46,824 nucleotides of DNA from Actinomycetes bacterium (GTDB lineage Bacteria; Actinomycetota; Acidimicrobiia; Acidimicrobiales; Bog-793), in assembly GCA_021803215.1 (NCBI GenBank), contig JAJZLV010000102.1:1-46824 (forward strand), written 5' to 3'. Position numbers and translations under genes: made by a program. The notes beneath the pieces are model-generated. The model was not told the DNA's origin. It made no database searches and saw nothing but the letters and a program-made list of their open reading frames with translations. Every line of letters starts with the position of its first letter. The first letter of the stretch is position 1. Positions 36,827-44,951 of this stretch are shown piece by piece.

Positions 36827-39817
36827 ATGCCAGCGGTGAGGACGGCCTGTGACGAGGCGACGGTGGCCCTGCCGATCGGCGGGAGAGCGCTCGTCGTGAG
36901 CGACCTGTTCCTGCAAGGCGTCGAGACCCCCGCCTCGAAGAACGCCGTGGCTGCCCTCGTGGCGGCCCTCTCGGCCGTGCCGGCCGACGGCGTGCTCGTC
37001 GTGGCCGGGAACGCCTTCGACCTGCTCGGGGAGAAGCCCGAGCCGTCCGGCGTGGCCGCCGCCCTGGCTGCCCACCCGAGCCTGGCGGCGGCCCTCTCCT
37101 CTTTCACCTCCGAGCCCGGACTTTGCCGCCGGGTGATCTTCCTTCCCGGCCTGAGGGACAGGGCCATCTATCACGACGCCGACGAGGCGGCCTGCCTAGG
37201 TCCTCTCGGAGCCGAGGTGGCGCTGGCGGCCGAGATCACCGTCGAGACCGGCGCCGGACCCCGGCCGGTGCGCGTCGAACCGGGGTGGCGGTACGACTCA
37301 CGCTCGGCCTTCGCCAAACCAGAGGACCCCCACGACACGCCGCTCGCCGAGCACATGCTGACCGAGATCTTCCCGCTCGTCGAGCCGGCCCGGCGGGGCT
37401 GGCTGGCGGGCATCGAGCGGCTGCAGGACCCGGCCGGCCTCCCCCGCTTCATCGCCTCTCGGATCTTCTACCGCATGACGAGCCGCTGGGCCTGGCTGGC
37501 CTTGCTGCCCCTGGCGGCCATAGTCCTGGGACACCTGCCCGGCTTCTGGCTCTACGGCGCGCCGAGCAGGCTCCGGGGCCTCAGCCACCTTTTCATCGAC
37601 ATCGTGGTCACCTTCCTCCTCGAGCTGACAGTCGTGGCCGGGCTGCTCGCCTACGCCAGCCGCTGGCTCTGGCGAGGGGCCGGTCGGGCCCTCCTCGGAC
37701 AGTCGGCCGCGCGGGCGAACGACGCCGCCAGGGAGGCGGCTCGCAGCTACGTGGCCGGCGGCGGGGCCGGCTTCGTGACCGGCCACAGCCTGCAGGCGGA
37801 GATCGGCGACGTCGGCGGAGGCTTCTTCGCCAACACGGGCGCCTCCTCGGAGGTCGTCGAGGAGCGGCCCGGCCTCGTCGGCCTCCCGCCCGTCTTCGCC
37901 CCGAGCACGCAGGTGTCGATGGTGACTGTCGAGGGCGGAGCCGACCTGCACGCCCGGCTCACCCTCTCGAGCGACCCGAGCCCGGCGGCCACCCGCCTCG
38001 AGCGCCTGGCGACGGGACCCCGTCGGAGCCGGCTCGCTCCGAGGGTCGTCGGCTCCTACCCGGGCCAGAGCTGGCCGCCGGTGGCCGACCTGTCCCGCCA
38101 GCGCCGGCTCATCCGGCGGCTCGTCGCCGCCCTCGTCGGGCTCATCGGGATCTTCGACGTGGTCTCAGCCCTCGTGCCCCCCCAGGTGCGGGGGCGCCTC
38201 CACCCCTATCTCGGCTACGTGCCCCTCGGGGTGAGCGCCGCCGCCGGCACGCTCGTCGCCCTCGCCGGCGTGATGCTCGTCCTGCTCGCCCGGGGGCTTC
38301 GCAAGGGACAGCGCCTCGCCTGGACGATCGCCCTCGTGACGATCGGGTTCACGGCCGTGCTCCACATCGTCCGCGACGGCCAGATCCTCTCGAGCCTCGC
38401 CTCGCTCGTGGTGATGGCGGCTCTCTGGTGGGCACGGGACTCCTTCAAGGCCCGCTACGAGCCCACGGCGGTGCGCACCGCCCTGTTGACCCTTCTCGCC
38501 GGGGCCGTCGCCGTCCCTCTCGTGGCGACGGTCGGGCTCGAGATCGCCGTCCGGGTCGACCGCGACCACAACCCCCATCCCCTTCCCCTCCCGACCGCCT
38601 TCCTGGCGGCCCTCGAGCGCCTGGTCGGCATCGACACCGTCGCCCTGCCACACAAGGTGGCGGTCTTCCTCAACCCGGCCGAGCTGGCCGTCACGATCGC
38701 TCTCGTGGTGATCGCCCTCGTGATCGGCTTTCGCCCGGTGGCCGCCCGGCGCCTGGCGGCCAGGAGCACGAGCGAGGCGGCCCCGGCCGAGCGGGCCCGC
38801 GAGATCGTCGCCCGGCGGGGGGCCGGCACGCTCGACTACTTCGCCTTGAGGAGCGACAAGCAGTACTTCTTCGACCGGGACGGGCTCGTCGCCTATGCCG
38901 TCCGCAACGGCATCGCCCTCGTCTCTCCCGACCCGATCTGCCCGCCCGAGGAGAGGAGCTCGCTCTGGACCGCCTTCAGGTCGTTCGCCGACTCCCAGGG
39001 TTGGGCCGTGGCCGTCCTCGGGGCCGGCGAGGAGTGGCTCGCGGTCTACCAGGCGACCGGGATGCGGGAGCTCTACATAGGAGACGAGGCAGTCGTCGAC
39101 GTGGCCGCCCTGGACCTCTCGGGCGGCCAGAAGAAGGGCCTCCGCCAGGCCGTGAACCGGATCGCCCGCTACGGCTACACGATCTCGTTCCACGACCCGG
39201 CCGAGGTCGAGCCCGAGCTGGCGGAGGAGCTGGCCGCTCTGATGCGAAAGAGCCGCCGGGGCGGCGTCGAACGGGGCTTTTCCATGACGCTCGGGCGCAT
39301 CTTCGACCCGGCCGACAAGGGGCTCCTCCTGGCGGTCGCCCACGCGCCGGGAGACAAGGGGCCGGTCGCCTTCTGCCAGTTCGTCCCGGCGCCCGGGGTC
39401 GGCGGCTACTCGCTCGACCTCATGCGTCGCGACCCGGACGACCACCCGAACGGCCTCTCGGACTTCGTGCTGGTGAAGACCATGGAGCACCTGGCCGATG
39501 AGGGCTACCAGGGACTCGGGCTCAACTTCGCCATGATGCGGGCGGTCATGGCGGGCGAGGCAGGCGACGGAATCGCCACCCGCCTGGAGCGCTTCGTGCT
39601 GAAAAGGATCTCCGACTCGATGCAGATCGAGTCCCTCTGGCGCTTCAATGCCAAGTTCGATCCCCGCTGGCTGCCCCGCTTCGTCGTCTGGGACTCGGCC
39701 GAGCAGTCGCTGGCGGCCGCCCTCGCCATAGCCCGGGCCGAGAGCATCTGGGAGCTGCCCGTCATCGGGCGCTTCCTCGTCCCGGCCGAGCCCGAGCCGC
39801 CTGTGCGCCAGGCCTGA
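36827..39817 (+). CDS. Fusion of inactive metallophosphoesterase-like domain, membrane region and MprF-type DUF2156 domain
   Basis: 996 residues. The N-terminal part (about 1-165) follows the metallophosphoesterase order, but each metal motif is altered: SDLFLQ for SDLHLG (Asp26 kept, His to Phe28), AGNAFDLL for GDxFDL (Asn62), and PGLRD for PGNHD (about 107-111). Next come about eight membrane helices (two near 215-290, the rest about 425-640). The C-terminal DUF2156 domain (about 655-960; GTLDYFALRSDKQYFF, then GQKKGLRQAVNRIARYGYTI, LGLNFAMMRAV) is the aminoacyl-phosphatidylglycerol synthase domain of MprF/LysX-type proteins, which transfer amino acids from tRNA to lipids. The metal-site loss is read directly; lipid aminoacylation is inferred. 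The start has no clear RBS, and a weak ACTTGT lies 6 nt upstream. Confidence 0.8.
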   Translation: MPAVRTACDEATVALPIGGRALVVSDLFLQGVETPASKNAVAALVAALSAVPADGVLVVAGNAFDLLGEKPEPSGVAAALAAHPSLAAALSSFTSEPGLCRRVIFLPGLRDRAIYHDADEAACLGPLGAEVALAAEITVETGAGPRPVRVEPGWRYDSRSAFAKPEDPHDTPLAEHMLTEIFPLVEPARRGWLAGIERLQDPAGLPRFIASRIFYRMTSRWAWLALLPLAAIVLGHLPGFWLYGAPSRLRGLSHLFIDIVVTFLLELTVVAGLLAYASRWLWRGAGRALLGQSAARANDAAREAARSYVAGGGAGFVTGHSLQAEIGDVGGGFFANTGASSEVVEERPGLVGLPPVFAPSTQVSMVTVEGGADLHARLTLSSDPSPAATRLERLATGPRRSRLAPRVVGSYPGQSWPPVADLSRQRRLIRRLVAALVGLIGIFDVVSALVPPQVRGRLHPYLGYVPLGVSAAAGTLVALAGVMLVLLARGLRKGQRLAWTIALVTIGFTAVLHIVRDGQILSSLASLVVMAALWWARDSFKARYEPTAVRTALLTLLAGAVAVPLVATVGLEIAVRVDRDHNPHPLPLPTAFLAALERLVGIDTVALPHKVAVFLNPAELAVTIALVVIALVIGFRPVAARRLAARSTSEAAPAERAREIVARRGAGTLDYFALRSDKQYFFDRDGLVAYAVRNGIALVSPDPICPPEERSSLWTAFRSFADSQGWAVAVLGAGEEWLAVYQATGMRELYIGDEAVVDVAALDLSGGQKKGLRQAVNRIARYGYTISFHDPAEVEPELAEELAALMRKSRRGGVERGFSMTLGRIFDPADKGLLLAVAHAPGDKGPVAFCQFVPAPGVGGYSLDLMRRDPDDHPNGLSDFVLVKTMEHLADEGYQGLGLNFAMMRAVMAGEAGDGIATRLERFVLKRISDSMQIESLWRFNAKFDPRWLPRFVVWDSAEQSLAAALAIARAESIWELPVIGRFLVPAEPEPPVRQA

Positions 39818-39922
39818 GCCGCTTTTCGGCCTCGCAGCTCGCCTCGGGCCGGGGCCGCCACAAGAGCCGGCCGGGTCGCTGGCCTACGATGGGCCGCCGC
39901 CCGCCGACGACCCGGAGAGCTC

Positions 39923-40516
39923 ATGTTCCACGCCATCGCACCGGAGATCCTCGAGCGAATGCACGAGCTCGAACGCCGCGACGAGGCCGACCGCACCGAC
40001 GGCACCCCGCGCCTCGAACGGCTCCGCCAGATCCCCGAGGAGACCGGGCGCTTCATCGCACTCTGGGCAGCCTCGGCCCCCGAGGGCGCCGTGATCGAGA
40101 TAGGGACCAGTGCGGGCTACTCGGCTCTCTGGCTCTCGCTCGCCTGCCGGGCCACGGGCCGCAGGCTCACGACCTTCGAGCTCCTGGCGAACAAGGCGGC
40201 CATGGCGCGTCAGACCTTCTCACGAGCGGGCGTCGACGACCTGGTGACGCTCGTCGAAGGCGACTTCCTCGATCATGCAGAGAGGATCGGCCCGGTCGGC
40301 TTCTGCTTCCTCGACGCCGAGAAGGAGGCATACGCCGCCTGTTACGACGCCGTCGTGCCACTCCTCGTCCCGGGCGGTCTTCTGGTGGCGGACAACGCCA
40401 TCAACCACCGCGAGACCCTCCAGGAGATGATCGACGCCGCCCTCGGCGACGAGCGGGTCGACGCCCTCGTGGTCCCCATCGGCAAGGGAGAGCTCGTTTG
40501 CCGCCGGAGGTCTTGA
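39923..40516 (+). CDS. Class I SAM-dependent O-methyltransferase
   Basis: 197 residues. [19 protein letters not shown] is the glycine-rich SAM loop (motif I), [19 protein letters not shown] the acidic strand 2 region, and [32 protein letters not shown] the catalytic Asp-containing segment of the CCoAOMT/Methyltransf_24 group. The substrate is unknown. The ATG has a GGAGAGC RBS, and TACGAT at 39885-39890 is a plausible -10, so this gene is leadered, unlike its neighbours. It converges on the protease gene. Confidence 0.85.
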   Translation: MFHAIAPEILERMHELERRDEADRTDGTPRLERLRQIPEETGRFIALWAASAPEGAVIEIGTSAGYSALWLSLACRATGRRLTTFELLANKAAMARQTFSRAGVDDLVTLVEGDFLDHAERIGPVGFCFLDAEKEAYAACYDAVVPLLVPGGLLVADNAINHRETLQEMIDAALGDERVDALVVPIGKGELVCRRRS

Positions 40517-40625
40517 AGGAGCCTCGCGGTCGACCAGAAGGAGGCGGGCGCCCCCTAGCCCATTTCGGTAGGCCCTGGCCGGGCGGCCCGGCGCGGGCTC
40601 GGTCTCAGCCGGCTGCTGGGCTCTC

Positions 40626-43600
40626 TCATCGGCGCCTTTGCCTGACGAGGCGACGGGCCCTTGCGACCACGAGCACGACCTTGAGCGAGACCGAGCCGGC
40701 GACAGAGCGGTTTCCCTCGTAGAGCGCCTTCAGGGTGTAACGGCCCGGCTTGAGCTCTCGCCTCCCGAGCCGGCAGCTGGCCCTTCCTCTCGAGAGGGTG
40801 CGCAGGCAGAGCCGCCGCCCGGAGAAGAACTTCACGACCACCCTGCCGGTGGCGCCGGGCGGCGTGACGGCGACGTAGAAGTGCTCGGCCCCCTCCTGGC
40901 CGAAGATCACCCGCGGCCTCGAGCGCGAGAGCTTTGCGTGAGAGAGCGCCCGCGGCGTGACGGCATTCGAGCGAGCCGAGGTGGCCCCGGTGCCGGCCGC
41001 TGAGATTGCGGCCACCGTGAAGCTGTAGCTCGTCCCGTTCGTGAGGCCGGTGAACGTCTCGGCGGTGGCCGGGGTCTTGTAGGTCCTCACGATCGGGTTG
41101 CCGGCAGCCGGCTCGGCGGTCACCTGGTAGCCGGTTATGGCCGACCCGCCGGTGTTGCTCGGAGCCGTCCAGCTCACCCTCGCCGAGCGGTGACCGGCCT
41201 TGGCCGACACATGGGTCGGGGCGGCGGCCGGTGCTATCTCGTCGTAGCTGTAGGGGAAGGCCTGCAGCGTGTCGCCGGTGAGCCCGAACTCCGCCTGCGA
41301 CTGGTCGTCGAGGTAGAGGGTGCCCGAATGGACCCCGGGCGGCCCCTGCGGGGTGATCGCGACGGTGATCGTCCCGCTCTGGCCCGGGTTGAGGGTCAGC
41401 CCGCCCGAGAAGCTGCTCGTGAGGCCCACCAGGTCGGACCAGAGGTTGCCGGTGCTCGAGCTGACGCTCGGGTCGAAGGCGTTGGTCGTGACCTCGAAGC
41501 TGGCCGTCACGTTGGTGCTGCCGGCCGGGGCCGAGAAGGGGCCGCACTCGGCCGGCTGCAGGAACCAGAGCCCGTAGGCCGCTCCCGAGCCGGTCGGCTG
41601 GCTGATGTCGAGCGATGCGGTGTCGCTGCTGGCGCAGTTGCTGGTCGCCTCGTAGTCCGGGTCCCCGAGGTAAAGACCGGTGTCGAAGGTGACCGGCAGA
41701 GCCGCGCTGGCGCCGCTCGCCGGCGTGGAGACGAGCCCGGCGCTTATGTTGCTCGTGAAGGGCGGCACCGCGTAGATAAAGCCGTTGTCCTTCGGCAGGG
41801 TCGCCCGGTCGTTGCTGCCGGACAGGTCGGTCACGGCATAGGTCGCCTTCGTCGTGAGCCGCGGGTCGACGAAGTAGGACTCGGGCGAGGTGCCGTTGTT
41901 GGTCACCCTCACCGGGTAGCTCGTCGTCCTCCCCTCGACGAGCGTCGTCGCCGAGCTGGTGGGCAGGCTGGCGCTGTCGTTCACCTGGTTGTAGGTGACC
42001 ACGCCGTCGAAGCGCTGGCTGAGCTCGTCCCCACTGACAGGGTTCTGCCAGAAGAGGCTGAGCGTCCACAGTCCGGCCTGCGGATCGAGGTGGTAGGCGT
42101 TTATCACCGAGTAGCCCGCCCGGTTGACGTCGGTCGACACCACCTGGCCGCTCGGGTTCGTGAGGGTGGCCACCAGCGCGTCCTTCGGGTCGTTGAAGTG
42201 CAGGTAGACGTCGAGGTTCGACTCGCCCGCCGGCACCTCGAACTGGTAGGTGTTCGTCTGGGCCGGGCTGCCGGCCCGCCCGTTCCCGCCTGTGAGCAGG
42301 CCCGAGAAGACGCCGTCGGCCGGCACGAGGGTGCGCACCGTGACCGGGATGTTCGGGCTGTTGGCGCTCGGGCTGCTCGCGTCGACCGCCTGCACGAGCT
42401 GGTTCGTGTCGCCGGCGTACTGCGAGCTCGTGACGCTCATGGTGAAGGTGCCCGAGGAGCCGGCCGGGATCGTGAGCGCCTGGGGCGAGAAGCTCGTCGA
42501 GCTCGGCGTCGTGTACCCGTAGGAGTCAGCCTGCCACTGGACGTTGCCGCTCGTGCCGGTCTGTCCGGGCGTGGTGTCCTGGTCGATGGTGAAAAAGACC
42601 GCCGTCCAGGGGCCCGGAGCCGGGTTGTTCACCTCCACCTGGGCGTAGTCGCCCACCCCCTGCGGGAGGCTGTAGCCGGCCAGGTTGCCGCTCGGGTCGA
42701 ACAGCGAGACGTGCAAAGGAGAGCTCTGGCCCGTGTTCTGGTAGTCGGCCCGGAACACGAGCTGGTTGGCGCCGCTCGAGGGGACCGTGAAGGTCTCGTT
42801 CTGGTAGACCTCCGTCACCCCGCTCCAGATCGTCATCGTCCCGGTGTTGGCCGGGCAGCCGCTCGTGGCGCTCGAGGGCGAGGGCTGCATGCAAAAGCTC
42901 CCGCTCTGGCTGAGAAGCGGCGTCTCGGAGCGGGTGGTCGCCTGCAGCTTGACGCTTTGGCTGGAGCCGCTCGTGTTCTCGATCGTGATCGGGACGGTGC
43001 TGGTGGCTCCGGCCGCCTGGGTGATGTTCACCTGGGGCGCCGAGGTCACCACGAGGCCGGCGCTCGCGCCGGTGGTGCTACCGGGCATCGCCTCGGCCGC
43101 GGACACGGCGGCGCTCACGTCGAGCAGACCGGCACCCTGCTCGACGGCGGTCGCGCCGATGTTCCGGGCCGTGGACATGAGGATCTCCTTCACCATGGCC
43201 GGGCTCGGGTCGGTGCCGCCGTGAGTGGCCGCGTAGGCCTGAATGACGTCGGCGGCCGCTGCCGCGGTGAGGGGAGCCGCCTCGCTCGTCCCCCCGGTGA
43301 GCTGGATCGGCTTGCCGCCGCAGTCGGCGAAGCTCGACGAGGTGCTGCACACGGCCCAGTTCAGGTCGCCCGGGGCGACGAGGTCGACGGTGCGGGCGTT
43401 CAGCTGCGAGTAGCCGCCCGAGGAGAGCGAGGAGATGTTGTTGTCGCTGTAGCCCCCGCTGGCGCCCGGCCAGCCGGCCCCGCCGAAGTCGTTCTGCTCG
43501 TAAGCCCGGAAGGTGGTGCTGGCGCCGACGTCGATGACGTTCGGGTCGGTGGCCGGCGAGCCCTGGGTGCTGCGAAAGCCGCCGTCGCCGGCGCTCACGA

Positions 43601-44693
43601 CCACGGTGACGCCGGCCGCCACCGCGGCGTTGTCGGCCTGCTTGACGAGGTCGGCCGTCGTCTCGGGCATCTCGGTGGCCCCGAAGGACTCGTCGAGCAC
43701 CTTCACCTTCTGGCTGACGGCGTACTGGATCGCCTGCACGAAGGCCGAGTTGGTGGTGGTGTTCGTCTGGGCGAAGACCTTGAGGCCGAGCACGCTGGCG
43801 CCCGGAGCCGCCCCGACGATCTTGATGTAGCAGTCGGGCGAGCTCGGGACGGTGTTGAACTCCGAGTTGAGGTTGTAGACATTGTTGCCCTGGGCCGCGA
43901 TCGAGCTGGCGTCCAAGAAGGCCTCGCCGCCTCCGGTGGGGGCGCTCGGACCGTCGGAGGAGAAGTCCACCTGCTTGACGACCGGGGCGGAGGCCGGCGA
44001 GGCCGGCGAGGCGTAGGCCGGGTTGCGCAGGAAGTCCAGGCTGGAGGTGTCGATGCCGTCGGCCAGATAGGCGACGGTGACGCCGCTCCCGTCGATGGGG
44101 ACGCCGTTCACCGTGGCCGTGCCGTTCGTCTCAGCCACGGCGTTTATGTTGCTGAGCGCCTGGGGGTCGAGCTCTGGCGCCGAGGGGCTGGTCGACGAGC
44201 AGAACGAGGTGGAGGCGCCGCCGGTGCTCTGCGCCAGGCGGGAGCCGCCCAGGGCGCCCAGGCGGGAGCCGCGCGGGGCGACCGATGCCAGGCTCGGGCC
44301 GGTGATGGTGCCGTTCGGCACCACCGCGGAGACGGCCGGATCGTGGCGAAGGGCCGCCACCTGGTCAGCCGAGAGCGAGGCGGCCACGGCGTTCACGAGA
44401 GCAAGCGAGGTGGCGCCCCGCACGCCGGCCGCCTTCAGCGCCGAGACGACCGGCCGCTGCACCGACCGCTCGGCCCGCGCCCTGGCCGGCAGGCTGTGAA
44501 GCGCCCCGAACTGGTCCTTAAAGATGACGATCATCTTCCTTCTCGCCCCGCGGAGCGCCGGCAGCGCCGCACGAGGCGCCGTTGCTCGGGCCACCGGGGC
44601 CGCCATCGCGCTCGCCCCGGGCAGGGCCAGCGTGAGCGCCGCGCACGAGGCGGCGCCTGCCACGAGCAGACGACGAAGCCTTCGAGAGAACAT
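40626..44693 (-). CDS. Secreted multidomain serine protease, subtilisin-like architecture with sedolisin-like catalytic motifs
   Basis: 1355 residues from the ATG at 44693 (good AAGGTGG RBS); the ORF is open to 44768, but that GTG lies inside the -35 of the promoter. The signal peptide is MFSRRLRRLLVAGAASCAAL and onward. An I9-like propeptide follows (KMIVIFKDQFG, then ALVNAVAASLSADQVAAL). The catalytic domain has YLADGID (about 209), GGEAFLDAS (about 255), VVVSAGDGG (about 365) and LTGGTSEAAPLTAA (about 467). E-x3-D, SAGD and GTSxAAP resemble the Ser-Glu-Asp/Asp set of sedolisins (S53), and the subtilisin HGTH motif is absent. The rest is beta-rich extracellular repeats, a fibronectin III domain (APTHVSAKAGHRSARVSW), an Ig-like domain and a basic tail. 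It is likely exported; any wall attachment is unknown. Confidence 0.85.
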   Translation of the reverse strand: MFSRRLRRLLVAGAASCAALTLALPGASAMAAPVARATAPRAALPALRGARRKMIVIFKDQFGALHSLPARARAERSVQRPVVSALKAAGVRGATSLALVNAVAASLSADQVAALRHDPAVSAVVPNGTITGPSLASVAPRGSRLGALGGSRLAQSTGGASTSFCSSTSPSAPELDPQALSNINAVAETNGTATVNGVPIDGSGVTVAYLADGIDTSSLDFLRNPAYASPASPASAPVVKQVDFSSDGPSAPTGGGEAFLDASSIAAQGNNVYNLNSEFNTVPSSPDCYIKIVGAAPGASVLGLKVFAQTNTTTNSAFVQAIQYAVSQKVKVLDESFGATEMPETTADLVKQADNAAVAAGVTVVVSAGDGGFRSTQGSPATDPNVIDVGASTTFRAYEQNDFGGAGWPGASGGYSDNNISSLSSGGYSQLNARTVDLVAPGDLNWAVCSTSSSFADCGGKPIQLTGGTSEAAPLTAAAAADVIQAYAATHGGTDPSPAMVKEILMSTARNIGATAVEQGAGLLDVSAAVSAAEAMPGSTTGASAGLVVTSAPQVNITQAAGATSTVPITIENTSGSSQSVKLQATTRSETPLLSQSGSFCMQPSPSSATSGCPANTGTMTIWSGVTEVYQNETFTVPSSGANQLVFRADYQNTGQSSPLHVSLFDPSGNLAGYSLPQGVGDYAQVEVNNPAPGPWTAVFFTIDQDTTPGQTGTSGNVQWQADSYGYTTPSSTSFSPQALTIPAGSSGTFTMSVTSSQYAGDTNQLVQAVDASSPSANSPNIPVTVRTLVPADGVFSGLLTGGNGRAGSPAQTNTYQFEVPAGESNLDVYLHFNDPKDALVATLTNPSGQVVSTDVNRAGYSVINAYHLDPQAGLWTLSLFWQNPVSGDELSQRFDGVVTYNQVNDSASLPTSSATTLVEGRTTSYPVRVTNNGTSPESYFVDPRLTTKATYAVTDLSGSNDRATLPKDNGFIYAVPPFTSNISAGLVSTPASGASAALPVTFDTGLYLGDPDYEATSNCASSDTASLDISQPTGSGAAYGLWFLQPAECGPFSAPAGSTNVTASFEVTTNAFDPSVSSSTGNLWSDLVGLTSSFSGGLTLNPGQSGTITVAITPQGPPGVHSGTLYLDDQSQAEFGLTGDTLQAFPYSYDEIAPAAAPTHVSAKAGHRSARVSWTAPSNTGGSAITGYQVTAEPAAGNPIVRTYKTPATAETFTGLTNGTSYSFTVAAISAAGTGATSARSNAVTPRALSHAKLSRSRPRVIFGQEGAEHFYVAVTPPGATGRVVVKFFSGRRLCLRTLSRGRASCRLGRRELKPGRYTLKALYEGNRSVAGSVSLKVVLVVARARRLVRQRRR

Positions 44694-44739
44694 GCCCCCA
44701 CCTTTGGACAGCAACTGAGCCACCTGGCCCAGGCTCTGT

Positions 44740-44768
44740 AACCTACCGGCCACGCCCAGCGTTGTCAC
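44740..44768 (-). promoter_or_regulatory. Protease gene promoter
   Basis: On the minus strand: -35 GTGACA, 17 nt, -10 TAGGTT; the leader before the ATG at 44693 is about 40 nt. It overlaps the upstream end of the 16-bp tandem repeat and rules out the annotated GTG start at 44768. Confidence 0.6.
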
Positions 44769-44819
44769 AGCCCAGCCTTCTCCCAGCCCAGCCGTGTCCC
44801 AGCCCAGCCTTCTCCCAGC
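44766..44819. repeat. 16-bp tandem repeat upstream of the protease gene
   Basis: Three units of CCCAGCCCAGCCTTCT-like sequence (44766-44781, 44782-44797, 44798-44813) plus six further bases. Unit 3 is the consensus; unit 1 differs at one base, and unit 2 ends GTGT instead of TTCT. The repeat begins inside the protease -35, so copy-number changes could move promoter-proximal sequence. Confidence 0.85.
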
Positions 44820-44951
44820 GGGTCGCAGCCGGGAACCGGCTCTTCTCGCCCCCCTCCCGGCCCGGCGACCCGAAGCCCCCGCGACTCCTAGGCGGGCAGG
44901 GGCCGGCCCTCACCCTCGCTGGGCGGGACCGCCGGTCGCGGCCGGCGAGCC

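Noticed and set aside
44694-44768. GTG start at 44768 for the protease
   Set aside because: It lies in a predicted -35 and in a tandem repeat; the ATG at 44693 has a good RBS and begins a standard signal peptide.
44930-44947. GC hairpin after nuoN as a terminator
   Set aside because: Short stem, no T-run, and such hairpins are frequent by chance at this GC content; mentioned only within the gene entry.
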